Part shown: positions 32,216 through 45,705 of the stretch, piece after piece
How the letters are laid out: every line of letters begins with the position of its first letter
How positions within the stretch are numbered: position 1 is the first letter of the stretch
Assembly: GCA_030144725.1 (NCBI GenBank)
Contig: JASKMD010000029.1
Coordinates: 5,565,538-5,629,537, forward strand
Direction of reading: 5' to 3'
Length of the DNA: 64,000 bases
From: Haematococcus lacustris
Lineage: Eukaryota > Chlorophyta > Chlorophyceae > Chlamydomonadales > Haematococcaceae
Made by a program: the position numbers and the translations under genes
The notes under the pieces: generated by a model
Seen by the model: the letters and a program-made list of their open reading frames with translations, nothing else
The model's database searches: none
What the model was told of the DNA's origin: nothing

Positions 32216-34834
32216 TGGAGACGCATTCATAACAATGTAGTGTGTGCATGTGGTCGGTGCATGAGGGCGACACTAGGGGTATCAGGCTTGCAGCTGCAAA
32301 CCATGCTATCACTTGCGTCTCGTGAGTAGTGCACTACATTAAGGCTTGGTAAGGCACGTTTTGCTAGCAAGGGCAAGAACACGAGAACGGTGCGAAGATG
32401 GGTTATCCGTACAAGCGGGCCATCCATGCGCTAACCGGTTGTCAGCTTTACACAAAACATCCTACCCTCCCACTATTACATTAGAAGACTAGGTATCATT
32501 GAAGACTAGGTATCAAGGCTTTGTGTCATACCCTTGCATCAACATGATGTTGCATACTCAACATGATCTTACAGGAGCCAAAGTTATGATGCATGGCAGG
32601 GACATGACACACATCACCCCAATCCTTTTCAATGTCAATCACTAAGCCAAGCAGCCCAATGTCTCGTCATCATCTGTGGGTGCTACTGTCCACACAGCAA
32701 GGAAGTCAAGAAGCCCAAGACATACATAGCGCAATTGTTTTCACTTGTCCCACAGCGGAAGGAAGAAGGAAGGGGCCAAGGGGCAGGAGGCCAGTAGGGC
32801 TGAGCCGGGGCAGCCCGGGCGGAGGCTGTGTTGTGGCGGGTAAGGGGGAAATGGGAAAAAGGGGGGGGGGAGGTGCCCATCAGACCTGCAACCAAGGGGC
32901 ATGCACATGAGGGAGGAGATTAGGCTGGGTATTGGGTGTCAGCCACTTGCCGGCAGGCGGTTAGCTAGAATGGGACGAATGAGAAGGGGCAGGGAGAAGA
33001 GGGAGAAGAGGGCTACTGCTAGCGCCGGCTCCAGGCTGCCCGCTGGGGTGGGGGAAAGTAGACGGGTTGCGGAGGTGGTGGTGGTACAGCAGAGGGAAGG
33101 AGCAAGAAGCCAAGGGGCAGGAGGCCAGCTGGGCTGAGCTGGGTGTCAGCCACTTGCCGGCAGGCGGTCAGCCAGGGCAGGCAGGAGAGGAAGAAGAGGA
33201 ATGAGATTGGGCAGGGAGAAGAGGGGCTAGAGAGGGCTTCTTCCTGGCTGCTGGGTAGGGTAGGGAGAGGACCACGTTGTCCGGGGGGAGGTGAGGGGGA
33301 GTGGGGAAGTGGGGGCGTAGGAGACTTGGAGGTGTTGGTGATGGGACAGGGTAGGGTTAGGGGGAAGGGTCCGAGGGGTCGCTATGTGACTGTTACACCT
33401 GCAGCAAGCAAGGGGCATGCTTGTGATCAACAAAACATGGACATGCATGACTAGAAGTGGGCAGGCTGACCAAACACCCCGACAACGCCTGGCTGCCGCT
33501 CCTGACTATGCTGTGCTGTGCTGGGAATGCTGGAATGCATTGGCATAGACACACAGATAGGCACACATGATGGGACACACAGATAGGAACACGCAGGCAC
33601 AAGCACAGGCTAGCACGAGACATGTGTACCTGGACATTTCTAAAAGATTGCTGACATTGCTGACTTGTATCAACACTTCTGTTGCTGCTGCCGCCACTGC
33701 CACCGCTGCTGCCGCTGTTGCCGCCACTGCCGCTGTCGATGCCTGTTGATGTCGTTGTCGCCTCTGCCACTGTTGCTGCCTGTCCTGGTTGCCTACCTCT
33801 GGTATGCTGTCCGCTTGCCCCTGTCCCACACTACCTGCCTAGCCATTCTGTGCTTGCCATCGTTGTTACAAAGGCCTACTCCTGTTGTGCTGCCTCCGCT
33901 GCTGCCACCATTGCTGCTGCTGCTAGCACCGCCTCCCCCACTGCTGCCGCCATCACATCATGCGCCTTGGGCGGGCATCTGCACAAGCACCAGTAGGCAC
34001 AAGCATGGACATATCCTTCCCTGTCAATACGCAAAGCATGCCCTTCTCTGATGGTCTATCCCTGCTGCGTTTGCCACTGCAGCCCTGAGTGTATACTGTT
34101 GTCCTGCCTGGCTGCTGCTGCTGCCCCTCCACCACCTGCCTACCCAAGCTGCATGCAACCCGCATACCCATGATGTGCCTGCGCCTGTCCCTGCTGCGTA
34201 CTCCTGCAATGCTGTCTGCCTACCCCTGCTGCACCTGCCCCGGCTGCGCATCATACCTGCCCCTGCCCCTTGTGGCCCATGCTCCTGCTGTGATGCCAAC
34301 ATGCCCTTGCCCCTTGTAAGGCAATGTCTGCTCAGGCGCAGTACGCTTCTGTGTGGCCATACCTGTGGAGGAGCACCACAACCATCACGATACCACACAT
34401 AGGAGTGAAGCAATGCAACGCATAGCTGTGCATTGAGCACTTGAGCAGGTGATGTGCAACAACAACAGCAAGCAATAGCATGTGCGGGTATAACAGCAAC
34501 TGGGGGCACAACGCAGCTCATACCTGGGTTGAAGCGACCGTGTCTTACTGCGCGAGCTGCGTTGGCCGCTGTGACCGCAGTCCATCCTCAACATCCGCAG
34601 CAGCTGCTACAGACGTAGCGTTGGCCCAGCAGCTGCTTTGCCCACTGCGCCTGCTGCGCCTTGCCTGGTGCTGATGCTGCTGGTGCTGAGGCTCCTGGAG
34701 AGGATGTGGGCATGCTTTACCCTGCTGCGCAGCCGTCTTGTCCGCAGAGCAGTAGCGGAAGGTGCAGGCGTGCGTGCAGAGGTGGTGCCGATGAGCGAGT
34801 GGGCTGCGGTTGGACGGTTGGAAGGTCCCCCTGT
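32216..34834. other. Interior of the 6-kb element without a supported gene
   Basis: Includes purine-rich sequence (32755-33400), AGGAAGAAGGAAGGGGCCAAG-like direct repeats at about 32760 and 33095 that share a following GCCACTTGCCGGCAGGCGGT, a GCTGCCGCC-rich patch (33670-33760) and CTGC-rich sequence to 34300. Open frames here are compositional. Confidence 0.45.
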
Positions 34835-35104
34835 GGGGGGGAGCAGCCGCAGATAGCTCAGCGAGGGGCTCAGCGAAGGGCCCACAAGCTTACCAAGTTC
34901 AACGCGGGGTTCAACGCAGTGAGCGGTCACACCTTTGCCATCTGCCCGTTTGAGGCGCATTGGTGCGGATGCCGCACATCCCACACTAAGCCGACGAAGT
35001 GGGTGCGGCAGAACGCCTGAGGAAGGGGTCGGGGCAATTTCTCCCTCCCACACGGTAGCAATTTCTCAACCCCGCGGAGAAATTCAACGGTGTGATCTAT
35101 CTGG
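34835..35104 (-). repeat. Right terminal inverted repeat, 270 bp
   Basis: Reverse complement of 29112-29381, with one difference seen by eye near 34932. Confidence 0.9.
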
Positions 35105-35109
35105 AGGTT

Positions 35110-36284
35110 CGCACGCGCTTGCATGCAAGCATCGGGCATGGGGATATGTCTTCCAATGCCACACGGCTTCCCTGAGCTGCATTTATCATGATAGGTTAGG
35201 ACAAGGCGCAGAATACTAGGCGGTTAAGTCTGATAGTCGTGATAGTCGTGCCCTCATGCCAAGGTTACACAAACCATACAGCTCTAGAGCCGCCAAAACG
35301 GACAGCCCACCCCCTTCTTGAAAGTAATGGGTCGTAGAAAGGCAAGCTCGCAGTGGCAGGTTTGGGTTAGAGCATGTGATGGCGGCGCTGGAGGGTTGTC
35401 AGTTGAGGGCGCCGCTAGCAGTCAGGGTCAGGTAACCACAACCATATGCATCCACAACACATCAGCGCCCTATATTGCGTGCATGCTGTTGCAATGCCCC
35501 ATGACTTCCGCCCGGTCATCGTGCTTAGCCTCAACCATGTCAATGCACATGCATCAACTCTGGCACATGTTATGCATGCTGCCGTGCTGTCATGTGGCAC
35601 CATGCATTCCCTGCTGGGGTCCCAGTCCAGCATTCATGGGACCTGAGTAAGGCAGCTGGGAATGCCAGGCAGCATGTCAAAAACCTCCATTGCGTAGCCT
35701 CAGCACTTCATCTCTCAGGATCTGCACGAGCAGGACGCACAGCAGCGCATGCTTTCCTCCCTGCCGTGAGCCTGGCTTGGCCCACCTACTCCTGCCTGTC
35801 CAAGGCCCGCTGTTGCTCTCCTTATGCTCCCGTAGCCAGGGGAGCCAACTCTACGCCCTGGCACCTTCCACCTGCCTCTGCCCATGACACCAACCCTGAA
35901 GCCTAGACTGGCTTGCCCATGCAGGCTCTGCTGCTGTTGAGTGCATGCGCTAGTTGTCCCAGCCGACAAACCCAACACCCAAGACAAGGAGCATGCACAC
36001 TGCGTCGCTGTGACACAAAGCAGAGGAGAGTTTAAAGAGAGATGTCAGGCATCAGGGGTGCATCAGCTGGAGGGTGCTGGCTGTCCACAAATGACAGACC
36101 ATCAAGCCAAGGAGGGCCAGGGGAGGCGCAAGACCAGCTACTGCATGCTGCTAGCAACATGTTTGGTGGGTGTGACACTCCCGTGTGATACCCTGCCGCA
36201 GGGCCCCAAACCACCATGGTGCATCATGCCACACCATGCTGGCCCCAGGACCTGACTGGCTGATTGTCATAGCAGCACCTACGT
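35110..36284. other. No supported gene; 3' side of the coiled-coil gene
   Basis: A short frame opening ATGGGTCGTAGAAAGGCAAG at 35328 could be a first exon on the plus strand, but no partner exon is seen. The last exon and 3' untranslated region of the minus-strand coiled-coil gene may extend into this stretch. Confidence 0.35.
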
Positions 36285-39200
36285 TGCAGGTGCCGTCCAG
36301 GCGCATGGCTTCACCCTCCTTGTGCGCCAACTCGGCCCGCGTGTGCTCCAGGTCCTGGCGCAGCTGTGCCAGCTGCTCAGACAGGGCCTGGGACCGCTGG
36401 CTTTCCTGCCGTCAGCAAGACGTGCAAGCAGCAAGGTGCCTGGGCTGCGAGCTGAGCTCAGCAAAGCTGGGCTATACACAGTAAATTGCCAAATTTGATT
36501 AACCTTTTGCTACTCCATTCCGGTACCATTGTGAAATTCAAGCACATAGCCCTACAGCACCCTGGGCAACACCAGAATGTAGCTCGCATGCCTGCATGAC
36601 ATGGCCCAACATGTTTGCTCATCACAGCTTTGGAAGGTTAGGGGAGTGGTGGGGCAAAGAATGCAGCATGAAGCTTAATGGAGTTTTCAACTCTATAGCT
36701 ACCCAGCTCCCATGCAAGCATTGTGAGCACATAGCGGATAGTGTGACCAGCTGTTTGTCAGCTGATGGTTTTATTGGCGATGCGATGGGATGCGGACATA
36801 CACTGCGGAGGTCCAATACGCACCGCCTTCAGCGCAGAGTCGAGCTGTTGTGCCCGAGCAGAGGGGCCGCGCGGGCCGTCCAGTACGGCCAGCCGCGCGG
36901 ACAGCTCTGAACACTGTGCGCCCAGCGCGTCGTGTGCCTGCTGGATGCGATTGCGCTCTGTCAGTGCTTCCTGCAAGTGCTCCTGCAGGGGCGATGGCGG
37001 CGATCGTGATGGTGCGACAGCAGCCATCGCCAACAGACGCAATGCTATGTGTCGTGGACGAAGCAGTGTGGGGTGTAAGTTCATAGAGTGTGGGACCATC
37101 ACCCAGTACTGACCTGGGTGGCGCGCAACTCCTGCTCCAGCTCAGCGATGGCCACCTCATACTCTGCCATGGCTGCACGGCAGTCGGCGACCTGGCGGAG
37201 CAAGGCACAGAACAGGTGACACTTTGCAGGTGAGACAGACATGCATGCATATGTAACAGTATATAGCAGCTGATGAGCAGTGGGGAGGACATCCAGGTAG
37301 GGCCAGGCAGGCTGAGGCTGGGCCCCCAGAGAAAGTGAGCAGGCACGCAGCCAGCAGAGCAGGCAGGCAGGCAAGTAGGCAATCCAGTGTCAGACATTGT
37401 AGGCCACATGATGATGACGTTTTCACACACAACTATAACCGCCAGCCTGGTATGGCTGGTAGGCTTTGTAGGTGGTCCAGTGGACCCCAGGCATGCGTCA
37501 AGCTTGACATGGTGGCAGGCTGGCGGTAATCCCACATACTGCCTAGAGTGGTCTTGCTTGCCGGTCTGCATGCCTTGTGCCCCTCAGCCAGCCCTGCCAG
37601 GCTGACCTCTGCTGTCCTGATGCTCAGCTTCTCCTCCACATCCTTCAGGCTGGCGTGCAGCTCGGCCACCTGCTCAGCGGGCACCTGGGAGGCCAAGCCA
37701 GGAGCAGTGCAGGTGGACAAGAGCAGGGATGCTGCAGGCCTCAGAGCACCCTGAGCTACACAAGACTGTCCATCTCATGCCTGCATCACATGGCCCAACA
37801 TGTTTGTTTCACTACAGGGTTTGTGGGGCGGTGCAGCGGAGGGGCTCACCTTCTTGGCGGCTTCCTGCTGGGCTGCGGCCAGCTGCTGTCGCAGATCCTG
37901 CAGAGCTGCTGTCACTGCGGCCTTCTGCTCGGAGAGCTCCAACACGCGTTGAGCGGCAGCAGCAGCTTCCTGGCAGCAGCACACACACAAGGCAGTGCGA
38001 CCTCAGGCCCAGGGGCTGATGGGGAAGAATGAGCACCGTAAGACCTAGGTCCTGCAAGCGGGCAGTCCCTAGGGAGTGCAGCAGGTGAGATGAAGCAGGA
38101 GTCCCAGCTCAGGAGGGGTGTGCAGTGCATGTGGTGCCAGGCAGGCCCTGTGCCTGCTTTACTTCATACCTCAGTGCTGTGCTTCAGCTATGATAGAAGG
38201 AAAGGGTGAAAACAAGGTGGTGAGACTGGCTATTCACTAGTTGGCTGGTTTGCACCGTGTCCGGCTGCTGTTCACGGTGTCTCATCCCACCCTTATGTTG
38301 CCACATTCATATTGACACACTGCGTTACTGTTTTACACGGTCTTATCGCTGGCAGCCTGATCCCAGTTATGAATCCTGACAAGGTCAGCCGGAAGCATAC
38401 GTGCCATGCACCATATTGTCGCCTAACAATACCTCAAAGCTTTTGTATTTGAATCGAAATCTAAAAGCTCAATTACTAATGTTAGTACAGTCTGCGGTGA
38501 ATGTACAGACATGCTGAATTGGCTACCCCTGCTCCTGGCCCTGAGGCCCATTTCACCCTACAGTGGCCTTACCTAGCCCAACCCCTACCCCTACCCCTGG
38601 CTCACCTCTGCTGAGCGCTGCCCCTTCTGCACCTCCACCTGGGCCTGCTCCAGCTCACGCGTAAGCCGCGCCACATCAGCAGCTAGCACCGCTGCGGTGC
38701 TGTTAGCCGCCTCGTGCCTCTGCTGGCCCGCAGCCAGCTGCTCATGCAGCTGCTGCTGCTGCTGCAACGCTAAGTCGCGCGCCTGGGCCACAGCCTGCAG
38801 CGACACACAGCACCATGCACCACCCCCTTCACTGGAGGGCCGCCTGCAGATATTGGCAGCTGCGCAGGGAGGCCCTGCTCCTCAGCTGCAGCGAATCTAG
38901 AGCAGTGCCGCCCCCCGGCCACGCACACCCCATGTCTCCATACATTAACCTAGTCGAGGTAGTGTGCTGCTGCTAGCTGTCGCCTGCATCCCATATGCCT
39001 TGTTGTGTTGTATTCAATAGCGCCCCAGGCTGCCCTTGACTGCCCCTGGGCCCCACCAGGGTAGTAGCTGCCCAACTGCTTTGCTGCCAGGGCTGCCAAT
39101 CTGCCTTAAGCCCTACAGATCTCAGGGTAACTGGGGTAGCATGGGGTGCTCATGGCTGAGTACAAGCCTCAGTGACCTCATGGGCGCTATGGCATGGAGT

Positions 39201-42200
39201 GCCTGGCCTGACTGTGTAGCCAGCTTGCCTCACCTTGAGCTCCCTCACGCGCTCCCCCTCCCACGCCCCCAGCCGCTGCTCCATTTGCCGCACCTTCTCC
39301 CACCTGTCCCACCTTGGGGCTGCCTGCATGATGATGATGCTGCCGTGCTGCTGCCTCTGTACTGCTGCCAGGGCTGGCCACGCCACCTCCCTCTGTTTGC
39401 GTGCCTGCGCTGTTGGTCATGGCACGGCGAGTGCTGTGGGCCAGGCCCGCTGATGCTGGGCTCAGCAGCTGCTGGGAAGCTGCCTGGGCAGCGGAAACAG
39501 CCTTGGCCGTTTCAGCGTGCTGCCTTGCCAGAGCCTCCTGGCTGGCAGCCAGCTGCTGCTGTGCAGCGGCCAGGGCAGCCTGCAGCTGATCCACTCGCTG
39601 ATGGCTAGAGTTCAACTGGGTCTCCAACACAACCTTGCGCTCTAAGGCCCCCTCCAGCTTGCTGCAGCCATGCAAGCAGCCATGTGAGCCATGCATGCCA
39701 CACCAGCTGGTATACTCGGATGAGTTGGTTGGTTGGTTGGCTGGTTGCTGAATGTGTTGTGGAGGAGGTTGGTGGGTGGTTACTAACTGTCACAGTGACT
39801 CACTCAGCCGTCTTCTGCAGGTCTCGGTACAGGGCATGCAGCTGGGCGTCCTTTGAGGGGTCAGGGCCCCCTGCTCCCTTGCTGCTGCCGTTGCCGGCCA
39901 GCTGCTGCCTGAGGGACTCATTCTCACGCTCCTGCTGCCGCAGTTGTCGGGCCTGCGCGGCCACTTGGTCCACACACATGTCACCAGGGGTGCATGCACC
40001 AAGCCATATCTGAGGTGTTTGCAAAGTGCAGGATCACGTAATCTCCTACAAGTCTGGGTTGCATGGGGCCAACATACCGCCGATGTTAGCCACAATTCAG
40101 TTGAGCATCCATTCCTTCAGTCAGCACCATGACGATCATGATAAGGAGGGGGCGTTTATTGCATTACAAGCCCTAACTATACAGACAGGGCGCTTAACCC
40201 CTGGAGGTTGCAGTTGGTGACTTCAGATGCTGGGTGTGCGCCCCTGACCATGCCCCTGTGGCTCCTCAGCACAGTGGCAGAGCAGCACCGCCTGCCAGCC
40301 TCACCAGGTCAGCTGCCTCTTCCTGGGCAGTGTCCAGCTGGGCTTGCACGCTGTCAAGCGCTTCCAGCTTGGAGCGGCACAGCTGCAGCTGCAGCACACA
40401 GGGCACAGCACAGAGCAGGGGCGTCAGGGAAGGAGCAAAAGGGCACAATCATCATAGCAAGCAGGCGCATCAAGGCAGGGGCACTAAGTCTGGTACTAAG
40501 GGGCAGCATCAGGGTCAGGGGCGCTTGGGCAGAGGCATGAGGGCAAGACACAATGTGGCTCCACTGCTGTAGGGTCGGTTCACTATGATTTGTGCTGCCT
40601 TGAAGAGGTAAGCATGGTGCATGCTGGACAAGACCAGGTGCAAGCTGGGTGGAGTGGCTGGATTTCACCTGCTTACGCAGCCCCGCGCTATCTTGACGCA
40701 CGTCAGCTGCCGCCCGGGCCTCCTGCTGTGCTGCTTGCAGACGCTGCTCCAGGGTGTGCTGATAGGCCTGCTGCTGGGACGCCTTGCCAGAAGCCGCCTG
40801 CGTCAGACGGCCAACAGTGACCAGGGCAGCAGGGGGTGCTAGGCGAGCAGGGGAGGGGGAAGCAGAAGGGGGCCCACAGCCACAGCCACTGGGTGCTGGC
40901 AGACATTGACAAAAACCCGGCACCCTACACAGAGGTCAGCTAGCCATCCCATCTTGATCCTTCTTGTCTCACCCTGTCCTCACAAGCTTGCCTTGGACCC
41001 CATGCCACCCCTCACAGCCCTCCCAGCCCCTGTCACCATCATGGAGGTGTGCATGCTGCGTGGCATGTCTGTGCAGGCAGACTTCACACCCTCACGCTGT
41101 GGCTGCACCTGCCAGCGCAGCGCACCTGCACAGCTGCCTCTGCAGCAGCCAGCTGGGCCTCCAGGGACTCCACCTGCAGGCAAGAAGCAGGGCGGGACCC
41201 AGGGTTGGGCGGGCGGCCAAGCATTGGGTTGGGCTGGAGGTGGACAAGGGTCGGGCAAGGGCATGACCCGAGGCTACTTTCCTCCCTTTAACGCACGCCC
41301 AACAGCGAGTGCATAGTCTTTCTGTCTTTCCTAGTGGCATCTCTTGTCTGCCTGACTGCATGCCACTAGATGATCACACAGCCTACCTGGTGGTGGTGCT
41401 GCTGTGCTTCACTGCGCCGGCGCTCTTCCAGCAGGTGAAGCTGCTGGTCCGCATAGCGCCGGCTGCTGTCCAGCTTGGCCTGCACCTCCTTCAGGGCTGC
41501 TGCCAGGTCCTGCTCCCGCTCGCCCGAGCCTTGGCGCATGGAGCCCAGCTCAGCCTGCCACAGCAGCGCCACATGCCCGTGCGTGACAGGCTACCAAACA
41601 CAGCCCCAGACATGCAGCTCCTGGGCCCCTCATTGACGCCCAATACACGCCTCCACTCATCACTTACTCATGTCAGCAGAGCACACTTGAGTGCTGCAAC
41701 CCAACGCTGCACAAGTCCCAGCTATCTTTCCACTGCCCTGCTGCTGCTCGTGCGGGCCCACCAAGCTTCCATTCATCATGGCTTGCATCACACCGCACAC
41801 TGTCAGGCCAGCTGCCAGCCTGTACCTGCAGCCTGCGCAGCTCAGCCTCCTGCTCCTCCAAGGCCGCCAGCTTGGCCCGCATGACCTGCCGCACCACTTC
41901 TGCTGCCGCAGCCATGTCTGGCTGCTCGCCAGCGGGGCGCTTGGTCACCAGGGTGTAAATGGAGCGCAGCTCACTCTCCAACCCTGCCGCCACCGCTCCA
42001 CTGTCTTGCTGCTGCAAGGGGGGAGGCGAGCAGGGGCGGCAGGACAGGGGCAGGGGGTGTGCGCAGGGCAGTGGGCAGAGGCTGTGGGCAGAGGTTGTGG
42101 GCAGAGGTTGTGGGCAGAGGTTGTGGGCAGAGGTTGTGGGCAAGGGGTGTGGGTAGGCGGTGTGGGCAGAGGTGGTGGGCAAGGAGCAGGGGGAGGGGGC

Positions 42201-45200
42201 CGGCTATGTAATGGAGCGTGGGCGGGGCAGAACAGGCTGGCTGTGTGGTGCGGGCTAGCCTCTGTGGCGGTGTGGGCAGGGTAGAGTGGGTTGAGTGGTA
42301 TGGGCAGCATGCAACTGTAGGCATCTTTAGGCGGCTGCTGCCAGCCCCCCCACCTCTTGAGCCAAGGCTTCTCTGGCTTGCAAAAGCTGCTGGGACAGTA
42401 CACCCTCCTTCTTTCGAGCCTCCTGTCAGGCAGGTGGGCACGACACCACACATGGAGTAAACAAGGGGCTCATGGCTGTGGAGGCACAACATAACTGCCC
42501 ATGCCTTGCACAAAGGTGGAGTAATTCCCTCCAACACTACACCCTGCTTACCCTGCCAGGCTGGCCAGTACGGACCACATCGCTGGCTCTGAGGTATGGG
42601 CAGCTCTTGACAAAGCGGCAATAGGGGGCAATGGCGGCTGCGTGGAGGCAGCCTCTTGTGGTGCTGCTGGCATGAGCTTCTGTGGGACAGTGACTGCGAG
42701 TGCAACTGGGAGCGGGCTGCATGCCTGCCTACAGCTGGCTGTGCTGCTGGTGCATGCCTGTGGCTTGCCCAGACCTGCCCTGTTGGCTTCCCCATCGACC
42801 TGCCTACTACAAACTCCCTGGCATGCGCCTAGGCCCTGCTGCTGGCTGTTGGCTGCCCTCACACAGCCATGGGGCCATGGGGTGCTTACCTGTATGGCAG
42901 TCCGGGCATCAGCCAGGTCGGAGCGGCGAGCAAGCAGCTCATTGCGCAGCTCTGCCGCAGTGTCTGCTGCTGATTCACAGCCTGGGCAGCTCCGGCTGCT
43001 GCTGCCGCCACCGCCAGAGCCACCAGGGAACTGGGGCTGGGGAGGCTGCGCCTGCTTGGCAGAACACGAGCCAGGCAGCCAGGTGATGCAGCATGTGAGG
43101 AGGTGACACTGGGCAGGGGTCAGGTCAGGCCATGGCCGGGTTGAGGCTAGGGCAGGAGACTGCCAGAGAGCGTTTCATACACATGGAGCTTGTCAGAGGA
43201 GAGTAACTGCGCTACTGCTGCTGGCATGGCGTCAGCACAAGTCAGCATGTGGCCTCATGAACCTAGCATGCACGCCCTTGCCCATGCACTCTAGCTGCTG
43301 ATGCTCACTGTAGTGTGGCGTGGTAGTGATGCCTGCGGCACTGAGTTTGCATAAACGCAGTTTTCACACACGCCATGTGCTGCTGCTGCTGCTCTACTGC
43401 TCCATGGCTGCTGGGTCTGCTGCTCAGGCCTAGGCTGCACACCACCCCTGACCTCCCCCTCCGACCTGACTGCGTAGCGACTCCATCTCAGCTGTCAGGG
43501 CCGCCACCTGCTCCTCATACGCTTTGTTCTGTGCTTTCAGCCGCGCATTGTCCCGCAGCAGGCGCCGCTGCTGCTGCTCCTGCACTGCTTGCAGCAGCCC
43601 CACCTCTGCCTTAATGGCCGCAGAGCCTGGCCCCATGCCCGCACTGGCCCCTGCTCCATCAACCTCACTGCGCGGTGCCTGGCTGCTGCGCTGCCCCTCC
43701 CCTCCCACGCCATTGCCAGCAGGGGGCTGCTCCAGCCAGGCTGTCCTGGCCTGCTGGCGTGGCTCTTCCCCTGGCTGCCGGCTGGGCAGGGCCGGCCCCT
43801 TGCCTTGGAGCAGGCTCGCAAACATCTGCAGCTCAGCGTCCTCTGCAGGGTGCCGGCAGGACCACGTGCCGTCTTGCCTTCCACTTCCACTGCCTTGACT
43901 GTCAGGCTGTTGCAGGTAAGAGGATTTCCAAGGGCTGGGCCTGCCACGCGAGGGTGGGCGACCCTCACCCAAGCTGCTCTGCACCTCGCTGCCATGCAGG
44001 TGTGAAGACGTCCCTGAGACAGCAGCAGCGCTGGCATCAGCAACAGTGGCTCCGGGTTGGTTGATGTAGGGTCTTGAGCCGCCTGGTTTAACAACAGGCA
44101 TGCAAGCACAGGCATGGTGATGACGGTTGTGACCATCAGCCTGGAACAGCTGCTTGGCCTTGCCCACTACAGACATGAATGTGCTCTGAGTAACCTCTGA
44201 GCGACTCTTGACGCGTACTTGCTGGGGGGTCTGCTCAGGTCACCCACACCAGGTCATATGAATCAGGGTACCCCATATTGGAGCAGGCGCCACAGACCCC
44301 CTTGTGACTAAGGCTACATGCAGCCTACAGGCCCACAGTAAGCAGGGGCTTGAGCCAGGCCTGACCTGGGCAGGCTGTGGTGGTCGTGGCGGCCCCTCTA
44401 GCAGCGTGGGCACTGGCCACAGCCGCCTCGAGTTCCCGTAGCTGCTGCTTCAGCTTTGCTGCATCCACCAAGCTGACCGAGCTTGTGCCCAGCACCCCAG
44501 CCGGGGCCTGGGGGTGGGCAGCGCCCGGCACCTTGGGGCCTTGACTTTGTCCTAGGCGTGTGGAGCTTGCTGCAGCCTGAGTCAGTGTCTCAGCAGTAGG
44601 CAGCCAGTGAGCTGCTGCGGCCTTCAGGCTGTGCTTCAGGCTGCTGGCGTCAGAGGCTGCACCACCCCTGGCAGCTGTGATCATGCTGCTGCTCTGCACT
44701 TGCTGCCGCATGCGTTCCATCTCTGTCAGCGCACGTAGAGTGTCCCTGTTCACAGCGTGTTGGCTGGGGGTATGAGACACACTGACAGCCTCGGAAGCCC
44801 GATGCTGATCCTTGTCCCGGTGGGTGTCAATTGCAGACCAGGCACAATGACCATGGAGCTCTGCCTTCAGCGCTGCGGGTATGGATATGGAAACAGCCTC
44901 AGGTGGTGGGGGGCCAGTCTGTGTGACCTGGAATGTCCTGGCTGGACTGCCCAATCGTGGCTCTCGCGCTTTGCCTGGTGTGGCGGCCACAGCAGATGCT
45001 CCTGCGCGCCGGATGTAAACTAACTAGACAAGGCCAATGGCATGCTGCCCATAACTGCTACCATCAGCGCATAGCCAATGTTGCATTAGCTGCAGAGAGC
45101 AAGAGAGCTGTGGCTTACCCCCCAAGTGTGCTCGTTTCATGCTCAAGAGCAACTTCTCCAAAGTATCTGATGCATGATGTAAAGATGCACCAGCTGCTGT

Positions 45201-45437
45201 GCTCTTGGGTGGAGCTGGCGTCCCCTGCAGACCTGCGCCATGAGCTCCTTTTGCTCCTTGGCTGCACTGCTTGTCCATTTTAGCTACGAGCTGCTGCAGT
45301 GTTGCCTGGAGCTCAGCTCTCTTAGCTCCCTGTTCAGAGATGCTGAGAGCTGGTCGAGCTCGCTGTGTGCTGTGTGAGCGAGTACCGCCTTTCATTTCTG
45401 TTTCGACGATGGGCGGCTGTATCGTAAGGCCCATCAT
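36285..45437 (-). CDS. Large coiled-coil protein, at least sixteen exons
   Basis: Minus-strand exons can be followed from about 45437 down to about 36285. The first two (45437-45118; about 45004-44365) are Ser/Ala/Gln-rich and contain ALTEMERMRQQVQSSS and LKQQLRELEAAVASA. A third (about 44080-43466) ends LKAQNKAYEEQVAALTAEME. From there short exons are almost pure coiled coil: about 43060-42891, 42420-42352, 42012-41827, 41560-41388, 41175-41121, 40800-40673, 40390-40303, 39985-39805, 39665-39235, 38795-38607, 37975-37850, 37690-37600, 37200-37115, 37005-36810 and 36415-36285. Donors are mostly GTGAGC/GTAAGC. Heptad patterns such as QLAAAQQEAAKK and ELEQELRATQ suggest a long rod. Nothing identifies the family; centrosome/basal-body and Golgi proteins look like this. 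Exon edges are approximate, and one frame offset near 39330 is unresolved. Confidence 0.65.
42075..42150. repeat. GTTGTGGGCAGAG tandem array in an intron
   Basis: Five to six 13-bp units between two exons of the coiled-coil gene, with looser GGTGTGGG copies following. Confidence 0.8.
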
Positions 45438-45705
45438 GCATACTGTGGTGGGTCGCGACCACTGCTTACAATACCGCGGGAACCCAAGCTGTTGACCACC
45501 GTTGGTAGAGCCGTCAGTAACACTGTGGTGGCGTGTTCAAGGAGGGTGCACAATGCCTCACCAAGGCCAGCTGCTTCACGGGTCAAGGTCGTTGCATAGT
45601 CGGTTGATATTCACAAATGGTCTGATGGCTCTAAGGGCCTTGCGTCATTCATACCAAGCCTAGAACCCCTCTGCCAGCCTTGCTTGGACACATAAGCAAA
45701 TAAAA
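45438..45705. promoter_or_regulatory. Shared divergent promoter region
   Basis: About 270 bp separates the presumed first codon of the coiled-coil gene (minus) from that of the CFAP97-like gene (plus). The two genes must share or abut promoters. CAATAC/GGTTGATATTC-type sequence is present but no box can be assigned. Confidence 0.45.

Larger units (their letters stand above)
29107..35109. mobile_element. 6-kb element with 270-bp terminal inverted repeats, unclassified
   Basis: The unit 29112-35104 (5,993 bp) begins CCAGATAGATCACACCG and ends with its reverse complement. The inverted identity runs 270 bp at each end with at least one difference (GCAAACGTG versus GCAAAGGTG). AGGTT lies directly outside both ends (29107-29111 and 35105-35109), a 5-bp target duplication. 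Inside is a three-exon gene of unknown function on the plus strand, then LINE-tail and other repeats, then about 2.6 kb without a credible gene. No DDE transposase motif was found, so it may be non-autonomous or use an unfamiliar protein. Long inverted repeats are common in MULEs, but a 5-bp duplication does not fit them. Confidence 0.8.

Noticed and set aside
29107..35109. Mutator-like (MULE) or Polinton identity for the 6-kb element
   Set aside because: Long inverted repeats fit, but the duplication is 5 bp (not 8-11 or 6), the ends differ from Polinton termini, and no transposase, integrase or polymerase is present.
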